Shown here in pieces: positions 56,791-64,000 of a DNA stretch of 64,000 bases. Position 1 is the stretch's first letter; every line of letters starts with the position of its first letter. Source of the DNA: Planctomycetaceae bacterium (GTDB lineage Bacteria; Planctomycetota; Planctomycetia; Planctomycetales; Planctomycetaceae); the NCBI GenBank assembly GCA_019636285.1, contig JAHBXV010000032.1, positions 1 through 64,000 on the forward strand, read 5' to 3'. The notes below the pieces were generated by a model, which saw nothing but the letters and a program-made list of their open reading frames with translations, searched no databases and was not told the origin of the DNA. Made by a program: the position numbers and the translations under genes.

Positions 56791-57017
56791 TTTTAGGTCC
56801 GCTTCCCACACAGCCGCGGCTTGGGATCCCTCCGGATTGCAAAGTTACTCCTGTGTCGCTGATGGAATCATACGGGGCATCGTGTCGCGAGTTCAAGTTG
56901 CATCGGAAGGGCAAGGCCGATTTAACGGTCACAGAGATAGGCTAGCGGGGTCCGGGGACCGGCAATGAGTCCTCGGTCGCCGGCATGGACGGGCGAAATC
57001 TTTGCAAGGCATTCAGA

Positions 57018-57587
57018 TCAGCCGCCTCGACAGGACGTCCTCTTCTCTCCCCTGGCGATGGACACAACGCCATTGAGATGACAGACCAACTGATTGAGGC
57101 CGACATGGAATAAGTCACGTTCGCCGGCGTCGGGCGGTGGCTCCATATAGGCATTGCGATGCCCTTTGAGCGCCGCACACCAAGACCGAATCTGCTCATC
57201 CTCGAATGAAGCATAGAGGTCGTGAGCAAATCGGTTCCTGATTTTGCCAACAAGCCGAAGGTCATCACGGATGGTCTTGTTGATGAGGCCAAAGCAGTAT
57301 GCAGCACGGATTCGGTTTCCGTAGCTGCCGAGTGGCTGGTCGTATCGCATCAGCTCTGCGACTTCCTTCGAATCGGCAACTAAGAAGTTGATGAGGATGT
57401 GCTCCAGGAGCATGTCGAGAAAGGCGGCCCCTACGATGACCAAGGCGCGGTCATTCGTCTCATCATGCTTGAAGAGTCGAGCAAACTCTAGGAGTGCATC
57501 CTCAAGCGAGAAGTATCGCTCCAAGTCTTTTCCCGTGATCCAGGAGGGATCGAATTCGGGATCGCTTTCGGTTCCACTCATCGTCAT
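57018..57587 (-). CDS. MtlR-like protein downstream of the ATPase operon
   Basis: 189 residues. The central part ALVIVGAAFLDMLLEHILINFL, YDQPLGSYGNRIRAAYCFGLI and KIRNRFAHD is the MtlR pattern (mannitol-operon repressor-like domain). The second half has no known motif. It follows the winged-helix ATPase gene by 76 bases on the same strand. MtlR-like domains also occur near defence genes, but this link is inference. GGTGAGAA precedes the ATG. Confidence 0.75.
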   Translation of the reverse strand: MTMSGTESDPEFDPSWITGKDLERYFSLEDALLEFARLFKHDETNDRALVIVGAAFLDMLLEHILINFLVADSKEVAELMRYDQPLGSYGNRIRAAYCFGLINKTIRDDLRLVGKIRNRFAHDLYASFEDEQIRSWCAALKGHRNAYMEPPPDAGERDLFHVGLNQLVCHLNGVVSIARGEKRTSCRGG

Positions 57588-57663
57588 TTCTCACCGGAGG
57601 CAAAGGCTGCAAACCCGGCTGGGCTAATGGCCTCTGAGGAATCCATGCAGTTGACTACGAAGA

Positions 57664-59004
57664 CTATTTCACTGACCCATTCTGTGCCCGGAGATCAAGC
57701 TCATTGACGGTTAGCCGGACGAGCAGTCGCGTGGAGCGCGTGGGTGTCTGCCGCCAATGCGTCAAAACCAACTCCGGCTCCAGCGATGAGCAATTCGGGT
57801 AGGCGGTTCGGTACAGGCGAGCGACACTGCTAACCAATTGTTCGGCAAGCCCATCCGTCAGCCGTGGCGGGCGCAGAGGTTGGATCTCCTGAAAACGCCC
57901 GACGAACCACTTGGCATCTGGGGTCCAGTTGCCCCAACTATCAGCGGTTCCCTGGATGGCGTCCTGCTCAAGTTGATAAAGTAGTCTGTCGGTGACAAAC
58001 AATACTGGAAGGATATGGGGGTGCCGGCCCATTCGGCCCAGCGTGTCGTAGCTCTTTCTGCGTCCCCGGATGTCGTATTGCTTGTCAATATTCTCCGCCT
58101 CATCCAGCAGCAGGACCAATCCGCCACGGTTCATCTTGTTCAGAAATGTGGCAACAGACTCCACCAGTGACCATGCCTTTGGATGCTGGTACGGATAGTC
58201 GGGTGATCGGTACAGATGGCCGAGCGCCCGCAGCCAGCCCCATTCGGAGCCGCTCATCGCCCAACGAAGGCCGTAGGCGAAGTCAGAATAGTTGCTTGCT
58301 GCCCATGTCAAGGCTTTGTCCTGTGGCAGCACGCCGTAACTCAGCGCGTCCCGGAGTCCAACTGTGCGACCGAACTGGATGCGTTCGAGCCAGCGCGGGA
58401 CCGACCGGTGGATATGTGCAAGCGAGGCGGCACGGGCGTCGATGCATTCGTGAATGAATGGGATACCCTGCTCAGAGAGATGACTAGAAATCAGCATCCT
58501 CGTATGCGACTTGCCAAATCCCCAGTCAGCGGCAATCACGATCATGTCGCCTTTGGTGCCGTCCTGCAAAAGCGAGTCGGTCCGCGAGTATAGTTCCTGT
58601 TCGATTCGCTTCGTTCCCACCGATACTGCCTTGGCGGCTCGGCACGAAGTCGTTCCTAAGCGGAGTACCTGAAGCACTCGCCTAGCAGCCCGGCACTCTT
58701 CCGTTGACGGACCGGATGTTTCGCCGATAGAAGTCACGTAGGACGCATCCAGCTCCTGCGGGTCGTGGGCGGAAACCATTGCCTTGCGATTCGGAAGAGT
58801 CGCGGACCATCGGTATTGCGAATCCTGCGCGACCCGGGCTGCCTTGGATAGTTCGTGGTAAAGGACGGAATTCACTGTAGTTCTGGTCACGGCAAGCCCA
58901 CGCCCGTGTAGCATGTCTGCAATCTCCCGCGCCTTGAGGGGTTCAGCGGACTCGCGAAGAACTGCAAGGATGCTTTCTGCGATTTGTTCCCGTTCATCCG
59001 CCAT
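57664..59004 (-). CDS. DUF2791 (BrxD-like) ATPase with winged helix
   Basis: 446 residues. An N-terminal winged-helix (residues 4-68, AREIADMLHGRGLAVTRTTV followed by YRWSA) leads to an ATPase core with ECRAARRVLQVLRLG, the P-loop ADWGFGKSH at 159-167 and the Walker B LVLLLDEAE at 296-304. This is the DUF2791 / BrxD type seen in BREX systems. The rest of BREX (pglX, pglZ, brxA, brxB) is not in the window. A 45-base gap separates it from the preceding ATPase gene. The target of the winged helix is unknown. Confidence 0.8.
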   Translation of the reverse strand: MADEREQIAESILAVLRESAEPLKAREIADMLHGRGLAVTRTTVNSVLYHELSKAARVAQDSQYRWSATLPNRKAMVSAHDPQELDASYVTSIGETSGPSTEECRAARRVLQVLRLGTTSCRAAKAVSVGTKRIEQELYSRTDSLLQDGTKGDMIVIAADWGFGKSHTRMLISSHLSEQGIPFIHECIDARAASLAHIHRSVPRWLERIQFGRTVGLRDALSYGVLPQDKALTWAASNYSDFAYGLRWAMSGSEWGWLRALGHLYRSPDYPYQHPKAWSLVESVATFLNKMNRGGLVLLLDEAENIDKQYDIRGRRKSYDTLGRMGRHPHILPVLFVTDRLLYQLEQDAIQGTADSWGNWTPDAKWFVGRFQEIQPLRPPRLTDGLAEQLVSSVARLYRTAYPNCSSLEPELVLTHWRQTPTRSTRLLVRLTVNELDLRAQNGSVK

Positions 59005-59049
59005 ACGGCACCCTACGTCTCAGCATGCTTGCTAGTCGGAAACGTTGAA

Positions 59050-60354
59050 CTATTGTCCTTTGATTTCTCGCTCTCGCTCTTTTCGCATTTCCTCCGTGCG
59101 CGTTGCCAATTCTTCGCGAAGATCGGCTCCAAGCCGCCCTTCCAAGAGTTCGACCATGCACCGGCATAGCAGACGTGGCCGGGCAATGACGTAATTTCCA
59201 TTGGCCACGGCGCTCACCAGCTTCGGAATGCGGGCCAGCAAATCTTCGCTGGGATCGCCGCTCGCTGCCCTGAAGACGCCTACCACTTTGTCGGCAAGGT
59301 CTCGCAGTTCCTTCTCGCCCAGTTCAGTGGCATCGAGGTTCACCACAGGTGCCCGGTAGTTGATGGCTCCTTTGCCGGACAAGGACGGTAATTCCTCAAT
59401 CCGGTCCTGTAGCGCCTTGTAGCTTGGGAAAAGGTCGGGGTTCTCGAACATGTCCGGGGTTGCTGCGAGGTAGAGGCAGGTGGAGGGCGGCATCAGGTTT
59501 TCGTCGTTCTGATCGACCAATTCCCGCAAGGTTTGGAAACTGTTGTTGCGGCGGCGGCTGGTCTGCCCGGAAATCAGTTCAATTTCATCAATGGCCAGGT
59601 ACAGGCCGTTGTAGCCAGCCTCGTCAACTAACAGTGCGAACAGCCGAATGAGTTGTTCCGCATCGCCGAGTCCCAATGGCTTCAGGACGGACCGCGCCGC
59701 CTTCGTCTTCGGCTGATTGGGGGATGACGATAGTTCGTTGGGATCGACCGTCAGGGATTCACCGCCCCCACCCAGCCAGTTGGCGAATTGGGCCAGCAGT
59801 GGCTCGTCCTTTTCAAGAAGGGCGTATATGCACACTTGCAGCGCTAGGTTGAACTGGTAACCGAGGCCGTGCTCCTGGACGAAGTTTGACACCGCCCGCT
59901 GCGCGCGCTCGCGCGTCTTGAAAGACATCGGCCCGGCAGGGTCGTAGCCGTTGCGCTTGGCAATGCCGATCAATGCCTGTTTCAAAAGCGACGGCAGCCC
60001 TCGCTTGCCGTCAGGCAGTTCCAGCTTGTCGGCGATCTCTGCGACGATGGTATTGAAGCGATCCAGCTCGACTTCGCCGTGCTTGAGCAGCACATACGCG
60101 GTTGCCCAGCCCCTGGCTTTTGCTTCGGCTTGCAAGCACCGCAGGAAGTGAGTCTTACCGCCGCCGTAGCGGGCGCGGATGAACCGCACGTCGAAATGCT
60201 CGCAATCCGCAAGCTCGTCAAGCAGCATGACCGCGGTTTGGAACCAGGGAGTCTGGCCAACCGATAGCTCCAGGGCAAACGCCGCTGGCGTCGAGCCAGA
60301 GCGCAGTGCCTTGAGCACCTGCACCGCCTTGGGTCGTGGCAACGCCGTGTTCAT
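59050..60354 (-). CDS. DUF2791 (BrxC/BrxD-like) ATPase
   Basis: 434 residues. The start RPKAVQVLKALRSGSTP is like the BrxD N-terminus. P-loop ARYGGGKTH is at 61-69 and Walker B GLYLAIDEIELI near 250-261, followed by CLYLAATPDMF and an arginine-rich region that may include a sensor. The C-terminal part is helical and ends in a charged RTEEMRKERER tail. It has no N-terminal winged helix, unlike the next ATPase. GAGGGGGTCAAC precedes the ATG, which overlaps the preceding stop by four bases (ATGA). Confidence 0.78.
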   Translation of the reverse strand: MNTALPRPKAVQVLKALRSGSTPAAFALELSVGQTPWFQTAVMLLDELADCEHFDVRFIRARYGGGKTHFLRCLQAEAKARGWATAYVLLKHGEVELDRFNTIVAEIADKLELPDGKRGLPSLLKQALIGIAKRNGYDPAGPMSFKTRERAQRAVSNFVQEHGLGYQFNLALQVCIYALLEKDEPLLAQFANWLGGGGESLTVDPNELSSSPNQPKTKAARSVLKPLGLGDAEQLIRLFALLVDEAGYNGLYLAIDEIELISGQTSRRRNNSFQTLRELVDQNDENLMPPSTCLYLAATPDMFENPDLFPSYKALQDRIEELPSLSGKGAINYRAPVVNLDATELGEKELRDLADKVVGVFRAASGDPSEDLLARIPKLVSAVANGNYVIARPRLLCRCMVELLEGRLGADLREELATRTEEMRKEREREIKGQ

Positions 60355-61139
60355 GTTGACCCCCTCTTGGTGAATGCAAGCCGGCCGACCTGTACGACGC
60401 GCCCCTCGGCAGGTGAGAAGACTTCCCAGACATCTTTGCGGGTGACGGTTGGGGTCAGGCGTAGCTCCCGACCATCGGCGGGCTTTACGTTTTCGGCGAG
60501 GACGGCTGCCAGACGGCAGCGGAATATGGGCCGCGACAGGGGCTGAAATTTGGATGCTTCGACATTCGCCCAGAATCCCGCCGGTTGGACCAGGAGAATG
60601 CACTGACGGTAGATGGCCTCGATGGAAACATCACCCTGGCCGCCAAGGACTGCGTACGCTTCGACAAGCATGTCGCAAAAGCGTTGCAGTGAAGCCTTGT
60701 CGCCGCTCAGGGATGTGATATGCGGCTTCAGGGCGGCGAGTACAGCGGGAACATGGGGCGAGTGCTTGCCGGGCATGGCCTCGATTAGCACCGCATCGTT
60801 CTTGAGTTCGACAAAGAATGCCCGCGCTACCAGCCGCCGTTCCGTCGAGCCATGCACTTCCCAGCCGGCATTGTTGGCGGCCGCGTCGAACTTCTGCCAG
60901 AATTCAGCGATGCCTTCGACGCACGCGGTCTCGATGGCCTTTCGGATGTCGGCCGGCGCCTTTAGCGAATCAAGCCCAGTCTCCGCCAAGGTCTTGTCGG
61001 CCCGTTCGATCTGCTCTCGTTGGACAAACGGATCGTCGCCACTGGCGAGCAGCGCTTTTGCATGGGCATGGAGCTTCTTGCTAACGCCTTCAATCTCGGT
61101 AGCCCAGCGTTCGATACGGGTTGGTTCAGTCTGTGACAT
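60351..61139 (-). CDS. Unknown helical protein of the ATPase operon
   Basis: 262 residues, no recognised family. The N-terminal third is highly helical (IERWATEIEGVSKKLHAHAK, then VQREQIERADKTLAE), and a beta-rich part with RRLVARAFFVELKNDAVLIE and the C-terminal LTPTVTRKDVWEVFSPAEG follows. GAAGGAGACCGCC precedes the ATG. It overlaps the preceding 435-residue gene by 14 bases and the next ATPase by four, so its product probably acts with both. Confidence 0.7.
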   Translation of the reverse strand: MSQTEPTRIERWATEIEGVSKKLHAHAKALLASGDDPFVQREQIERADKTLAETGLDSLKAPADIRKAIETACVEGIAEFWQKFDAAANNAGWEVHGSTERRLVARAFFVELKNDAVLIEAMPGKHSPHVPAVLAALKPHITSLSGDKASLQRFCDMLVEAYAVLGGQGDVSIEAIYRQCILLVQPAGFWANVEASKFQPLSRPIFRCRLAAVLAENVKPADGRELRLTPTVTRKDVWEVFSPAEGRVVQVGRLAFTKRGST

Positions 61140-62433
61140 GGCGGTCTCCTTCGGCCACGGTGAAATCTTTCAGCAATTCCGAGAGCCCGGTCTTTGGAAC
61201 TGCCGCTGTTCGCCCTCGCAGTTCGGCACGACCGGACAGGCGCACTGAATTTGATGTGTGGGAATTGATTCGCATGGCTTCGAGCAATCGTTCGATGGTG
61301 GCGAGTTCCAGCAGGTATCCCCGCCCAAGTGCCCGCAGGCATGACAGCGAAGCCCACGTATGGACCTGCACCGGGCCGATTTGCCGGCGGGCATTTGGCA
61401 GTGTCTCATCAAGTAGCTCAGCGATTTGCCGTTGGTCCTCAAAGGCATCCAGCTCGTGAGTTTTCTGGCCAAGGCCTACGGCGCAAAACCGCATCCACGA
61501 TTCCTGGAAGAATGATTCCAGGTCAGCGAGTCGCGCCGCCAGGATTCTGGCTGCTGCTGGAAGCCCAGGTGAAACGTACCAGGTCCAGGACGTGCGCGTT
61601 TTTTCCCTGGAGGCGTCGTCCACCGGCGGTTGATTAGGGTCTTCCTTGGTAAGCAGCCCCAAGTCCGTGAGCTGCTCAAGCCGCGAAATGGCGTGATACT
61701 CGGCCAACTTGACCCGCACGCCCTTCAGGCGCTCAGAGACAAGGGTTTTGAGCACCTCGCGGCGAGTCTCGGAATTGACTAGCTTGCGAGGATCATCCAG
61801 TTTGAATTGCTTTCCGATTCGCTCAAGCACATCTCGCAACTCTAGCCGTAATTGGAGTTCCGCCGGGCTGTTGCCTTTCACAGTATCAAGTAAGTCACCA
61901 AGGGCCTGAGTGACGAGCACGCAACTTTCGGCGACACCGATCGATGCTCCAGCATCGAACTGCCCCAGGTGATGCACGAGGAACGGGAGAACCTGATCGT
62001 GGAAGAAGAGTAGCTGGACGAAAAATGCACGTTCTTCCAGCGACAGAATAAACGGATTGTCCTGCATCCAGCTTTGCTCGCCGGGGCGGCAGCGCACACC
62101 ATGAAGGATGGCAGCCCACTCGGATAGCCTGCCGCTTTGGGCCACCAAACCGACCTTCTCCGCCCACCAGACGAGCCGATCAAGCGTTTTGGGAACAAAC
62201 CCCACAATCCAGGAGGGGATGCGTTCATCGCGAATGAGCGCTTTCGGGTCGAACTCTTCCATGCGGCGACCGGCCAGAGGCGGCCGTCGGCCTCCTGGGT
62301 AAAGCGACTTCACCCGGTCGAGGATGTCGCCGGGACCGCCGCGCGCACCCTGGCCGACACGGTTGACGACCTTTAGGAAACCCAGCCGTTGCTGGTAGTC
62401 CTTGTTGTAGTTGCAGAATCTCGCTTCAATCAT
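61126..62433 (-). CDS. Unknown protein of the ATPase operon
   Basis: 435 residues. The N-terminus ARFCNYNKDYQQRLGFLKVV and GRRPPLAGRRMEEFDPKALI is distinctive; later it has long helices and a segment ISRLEQLTDLGLLTKEDPNQ that resembles a winged-helix. No catalytic motif seen. AAGGGGGCTTGCG precedes the ATG. It lies between the HerA-like ATPase (11-base gap) and the 262-residue protein (14-base overlap). It may be a DNA-binding or adaptor subunit, as an inference only. Confidence 0.7.
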   Translation of the reverse strand: MIEARFCNYNKDYQQRLGFLKVVNRVGQGARGGPGDILDRVKSLYPGGRRPPLAGRRMEEFDPKALIRDERIPSWIVGFVPKTLDRLVWWAEKVGLVAQSGRLSEWAAILHGVRCRPGEQSWMQDNPFILSLEERAFFVQLLFFHDQVLPFLVHHLGQFDAGASIGVAESCVLVTQALGDLLDTVKGNSPAELQLRLELRDVLERIGKQFKLDDPRKLVNSETRREVLKTLVSERLKGVRVKLAEYHAISRLEQLTDLGLLTKEDPNQPPVDDASREKTRTSWTWYVSPGLPAAARILAARLADLESFFQESWMRFCAVGLGQKTHELDAFEDQRQIAELLDETLPNARRQIGPVQVHTWASLSCLRALGRGYLLELATIERLLEAMRINSHTSNSVRLSGRAELRGRTAAVPKTGLSELLKDFTVAEGDRHVTD

Positions 62434-62444
62434 CGCAAGCCCCC

Positions 62445-63806
62445 TTAAAACGCCTTGCCGCCATGTGCCACGACGCGGGGCCGCACATCCATCACGAAGG
62501 CACGCTCGACGCTATCGCTCGACACGAACGCGGTTCCGACCTCTAGGGAGCGGATCAGCTCGCCAAGATCGACTTCCCGATCATTGACTTTGATCTTCTG
62601 CGGCAGACCCGATTGGATCAGATCCTGGACTGCGTTAATGTCATCTGCATTGGACAGGCGGTGGACGATCAGCGAATCGAGTTGCTTGATTGCTTTTTGC
62701 GAAATGGCTCCCCGTGGAATCTGCGTTGCCATCCAAATCGAAAGTCCGAAATTCCGGCCCTCCAGAATGTAGGATTCGATGGCGGCACGTGCCGGGCCTC
62801 CGCCGGATGATGGAAGAATCATCTGCGCCTCGTCGATGGCCAGAATCGTTCGCGGCATCACTGGAAAGGCGGCAGCGCCGGCCGCCGGGTCGTAAGCTTG
62901 GCGTCGCTCGCTCTGGCTGGAGCGGCTTCGTGCCGCCTGGATCTTTCGCACCAGCACGCCGGTGATGACGGAGCGCATGTCCTCTGAAAGCCGGTTGAGG
63001 CAGAGAATCGAGAGCTGGCCGGCCTTGACCAGATCGGTGACGGCCGTGCCGGTGTCGCTTTGAAAGAGCGGATCGCCATGCCAAGTCCGCAGACGCTGCC
63101 GCACGGCACGGACCGTCTGGCTGCTGTAGCTGGCCTGAATGTCATGATCGTCCAGGCACGCAATCAGGTCCGTCAGCCCATACACGCCCTTGGGGGCAAC
63201 GTGGTTATCGCCTATCTCATAGCCGAGCCGCGTCACTTTCTCGTACAGTTCCCAGAGCAGCATACCGGCCGGGTCCGATATGATGTTTGCGCCATAGAGC
63301 ATTCCCCAGTCTTCAGGCGTGAGATCGGTCACGGGAATCTGGAACGGAACGAAAGCGGGCGGGTCTTCCGCCTGAGCACGGCCTGCCGGCATATAGACGT
63401 TGACCTGGATCGGCTCGACAGCGACATCGGGCCATCGAGCCAGCAGCTTGTGCTGTTCTTTCATGTGTCGCGAGACACCATCCTGGACCGGATAGATAGC
63501 CGTCCAGTGAATATCCAGCGGGTCAAGCAAAAGGACACCTCGCCGGTCCGGGCCGTGGGTCGCCAGCGAACAGGTGTCCGCCGCTGTAGCAAACGCTTCG
63601 AGCGCGGCTCCCATGCCGAAGGATTTGCCGCTGCCGCGCTTGCCGACTTCGAGCACGACGAAATTATTGTCGGCGTCGAAATAGACATTGTTGTTATTCC
63701 TTCCGCTGTCACGCAGCCTGCCGATCAGGACCTGGTGCTCTCCCGGTCCGCCGATGCGTACACGGCTGGTAATTTCAGGAACGCATGAAAAACGAACGCT
63801 GGCCAT
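62445..63806 (-). CDS. HerA/FtsK-like ATPase
   Basis: 453 residues. P-loop GKRGSGKS at 55-62 within FVVLEVGKRGSGKSFGMG, Walker B ILAIDEAQ at 321-328, and the HerA-type signature EGRNFGLSIWMATQIP near 349-364 are all present. HerA-family proteins are hexameric DNA translocases found in repair and in several anti-phage systems. GAGGAATAACA precedes the ATG. It is 29 bases downstream of the partial gene at the window edge. Confidence 0.85.
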   Translation of the reverse strand: MASVRFSCVPEITSRVRIGGPGEHQVLIGRLRDSGRNNNNVYFDADNNFVVLEVGKRGSGKSFGMGAALEAFATAADTCSLATHGPDRRGVLLLDPLDIHWTAIYPVQDGVSRHMKEQHKLLARWPDVAVEPIQVNVYMPAGRAQAEDPPAFVPFQIPVTDLTPEDWGMLYGANIISDPAGMLLWELYEKVTRLGYEIGDNHVAPKGVYGLTDLIACLDDHDIQASYSSQTVRAVRQRLRTWHGDPLFQSDTGTAVTDLVKAGQLSILCLNRLSEDMRSVITGVLVRKIQAARSRSSQSERRQAYDPAAGAAAFPVMPRTILAIDEAQMILPSSGGGPARAAIESYILEGRNFGLSIWMATQIPRGAISQKAIKQLDSLIVHRLSNADDINAVQDLIQSGLPQKIKVNDREVDLGELIRSLEVGTAFVSSDSVERAFVMDVRPRVVAHGGKAF

Positions 63807-63835
63807 TGTTATTCCTCAATGATTTATCATGACGG

Positions 63836-64000
63836 TTAGAAGCCTTCGACGACCTGTTGCAGCACCTGAACATCGATCAGCTTCTTACCCAGCGTGATCG
63901 CGCGTTGCGCGGCGCGTTCCAAATGGTTCAGCAATTCTTGCGGCTTGTTTTCCTCGGTGCCGACCGAATGATGCTGGATGAATTCGCGGAAGGCATCCTC
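63836..64000 (-). CDS. Partial gene at window edge, unknown
   Basis: The last 54 codons, ending in LGKKLIDVQVLQQVVEGF, with EDAFREFIQHH at the left. It is read on the minus strand and so lies upstream of the HerA-like gene. Too short to classify; it shows that the operon continues to the right of the window. Confidence 0.8.
   Translation of the reverse strand, partial: EDAFREFIQHHSVGTEENKPQELLNHLERAAQRAITLGKKLIDVQVLQQVVEGF

Noticed and set aside
57664-64000. Complete BREX system
   Set aside because: Only BrxC/BrxD-like ATPases are seen; pglX, pglZ, brxA and brxB are absent from the visible part, and a HerA ATPase is not a standard member.

Overview
The window is a high-GC piece of a planctomycete (Planctomycetota) chromosome. 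This is inferred from two secreted proteins rich in Tyr-Thr-Val (YTV) motifs typical of the phylum, the loosely packed ribosomal operon with gaps of roughly 50-240 bases, the giant flagellin, and the many secreted proteins of no known function. No rRNA or tRNA gene and no CRISPR array was seen.

Left third (1-18.6 kb): the end of rpsG, fusA, then the S10-spc-alpha ribosomal block, all on the plus strand: rpsJ, rplC, rplD, rplW, rplB, rpsS, rplV, rpsC, rplP, rpmC, rpsQ, rplN, rplX, rplE, rpsN, rpsH, rplF, rplR, rpsE, rplO, secY, rpmJ, rpsM, rpsK, rpoA, rplQ. tuf, rpmD, adk, map, infA and rpsD are absent from their common places. A consensus-like promoter precedes rpsJ, a strong terminator separates rplO from secY, and another follows rplQ. 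Between rpsM and rpsK lie two 72-nt tandem elements whose stems co-vary.

Middle (18.6-57 kb): housekeeping and envelope genes in short units. These include a small metallopeptidase, YTV proteins, two ammonium transporters with a good sigma-54 promoter, an MJ0042-like membrane protein, a 1091-residue flagellin next to csrA, a pilin-like protein, an esterase, a nucleotidyltransferase, surE, a methyltransferase and a membrane glycosyltransferase. An outer-membrane assembly/repair cluster (recO-bamD-like-lptE) is followed by a DUF433/UPF0175/DUF3368 toxin-antitoxin group. Further on are two tandem TatA proteins, moaE-moaA with a cysteine-desulfurase-like enzyme, a BNR/CBM9-like secreted protein, and a small stress-like module with a zinc alcohol dehydrogenase. 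Several families of palindromic repeats sit in the gaps.

Right end (57-64 kb): a minus-strand, tightly packed and partly overlapping operon that runs off the window. It encodes a HerA-type ATPase, two unfamiliar proteins and two DUF2791 (BrxC/BrxD-like) ATPases, the second with an N-terminal winged helix. An MtlR-like protein lies downstream. It sits next to a serine-recombinase remnant. It resembles parts of BREX and other defence systems but matches no complete known system in the visible part, and it is the best candidate for an undescribed system here.
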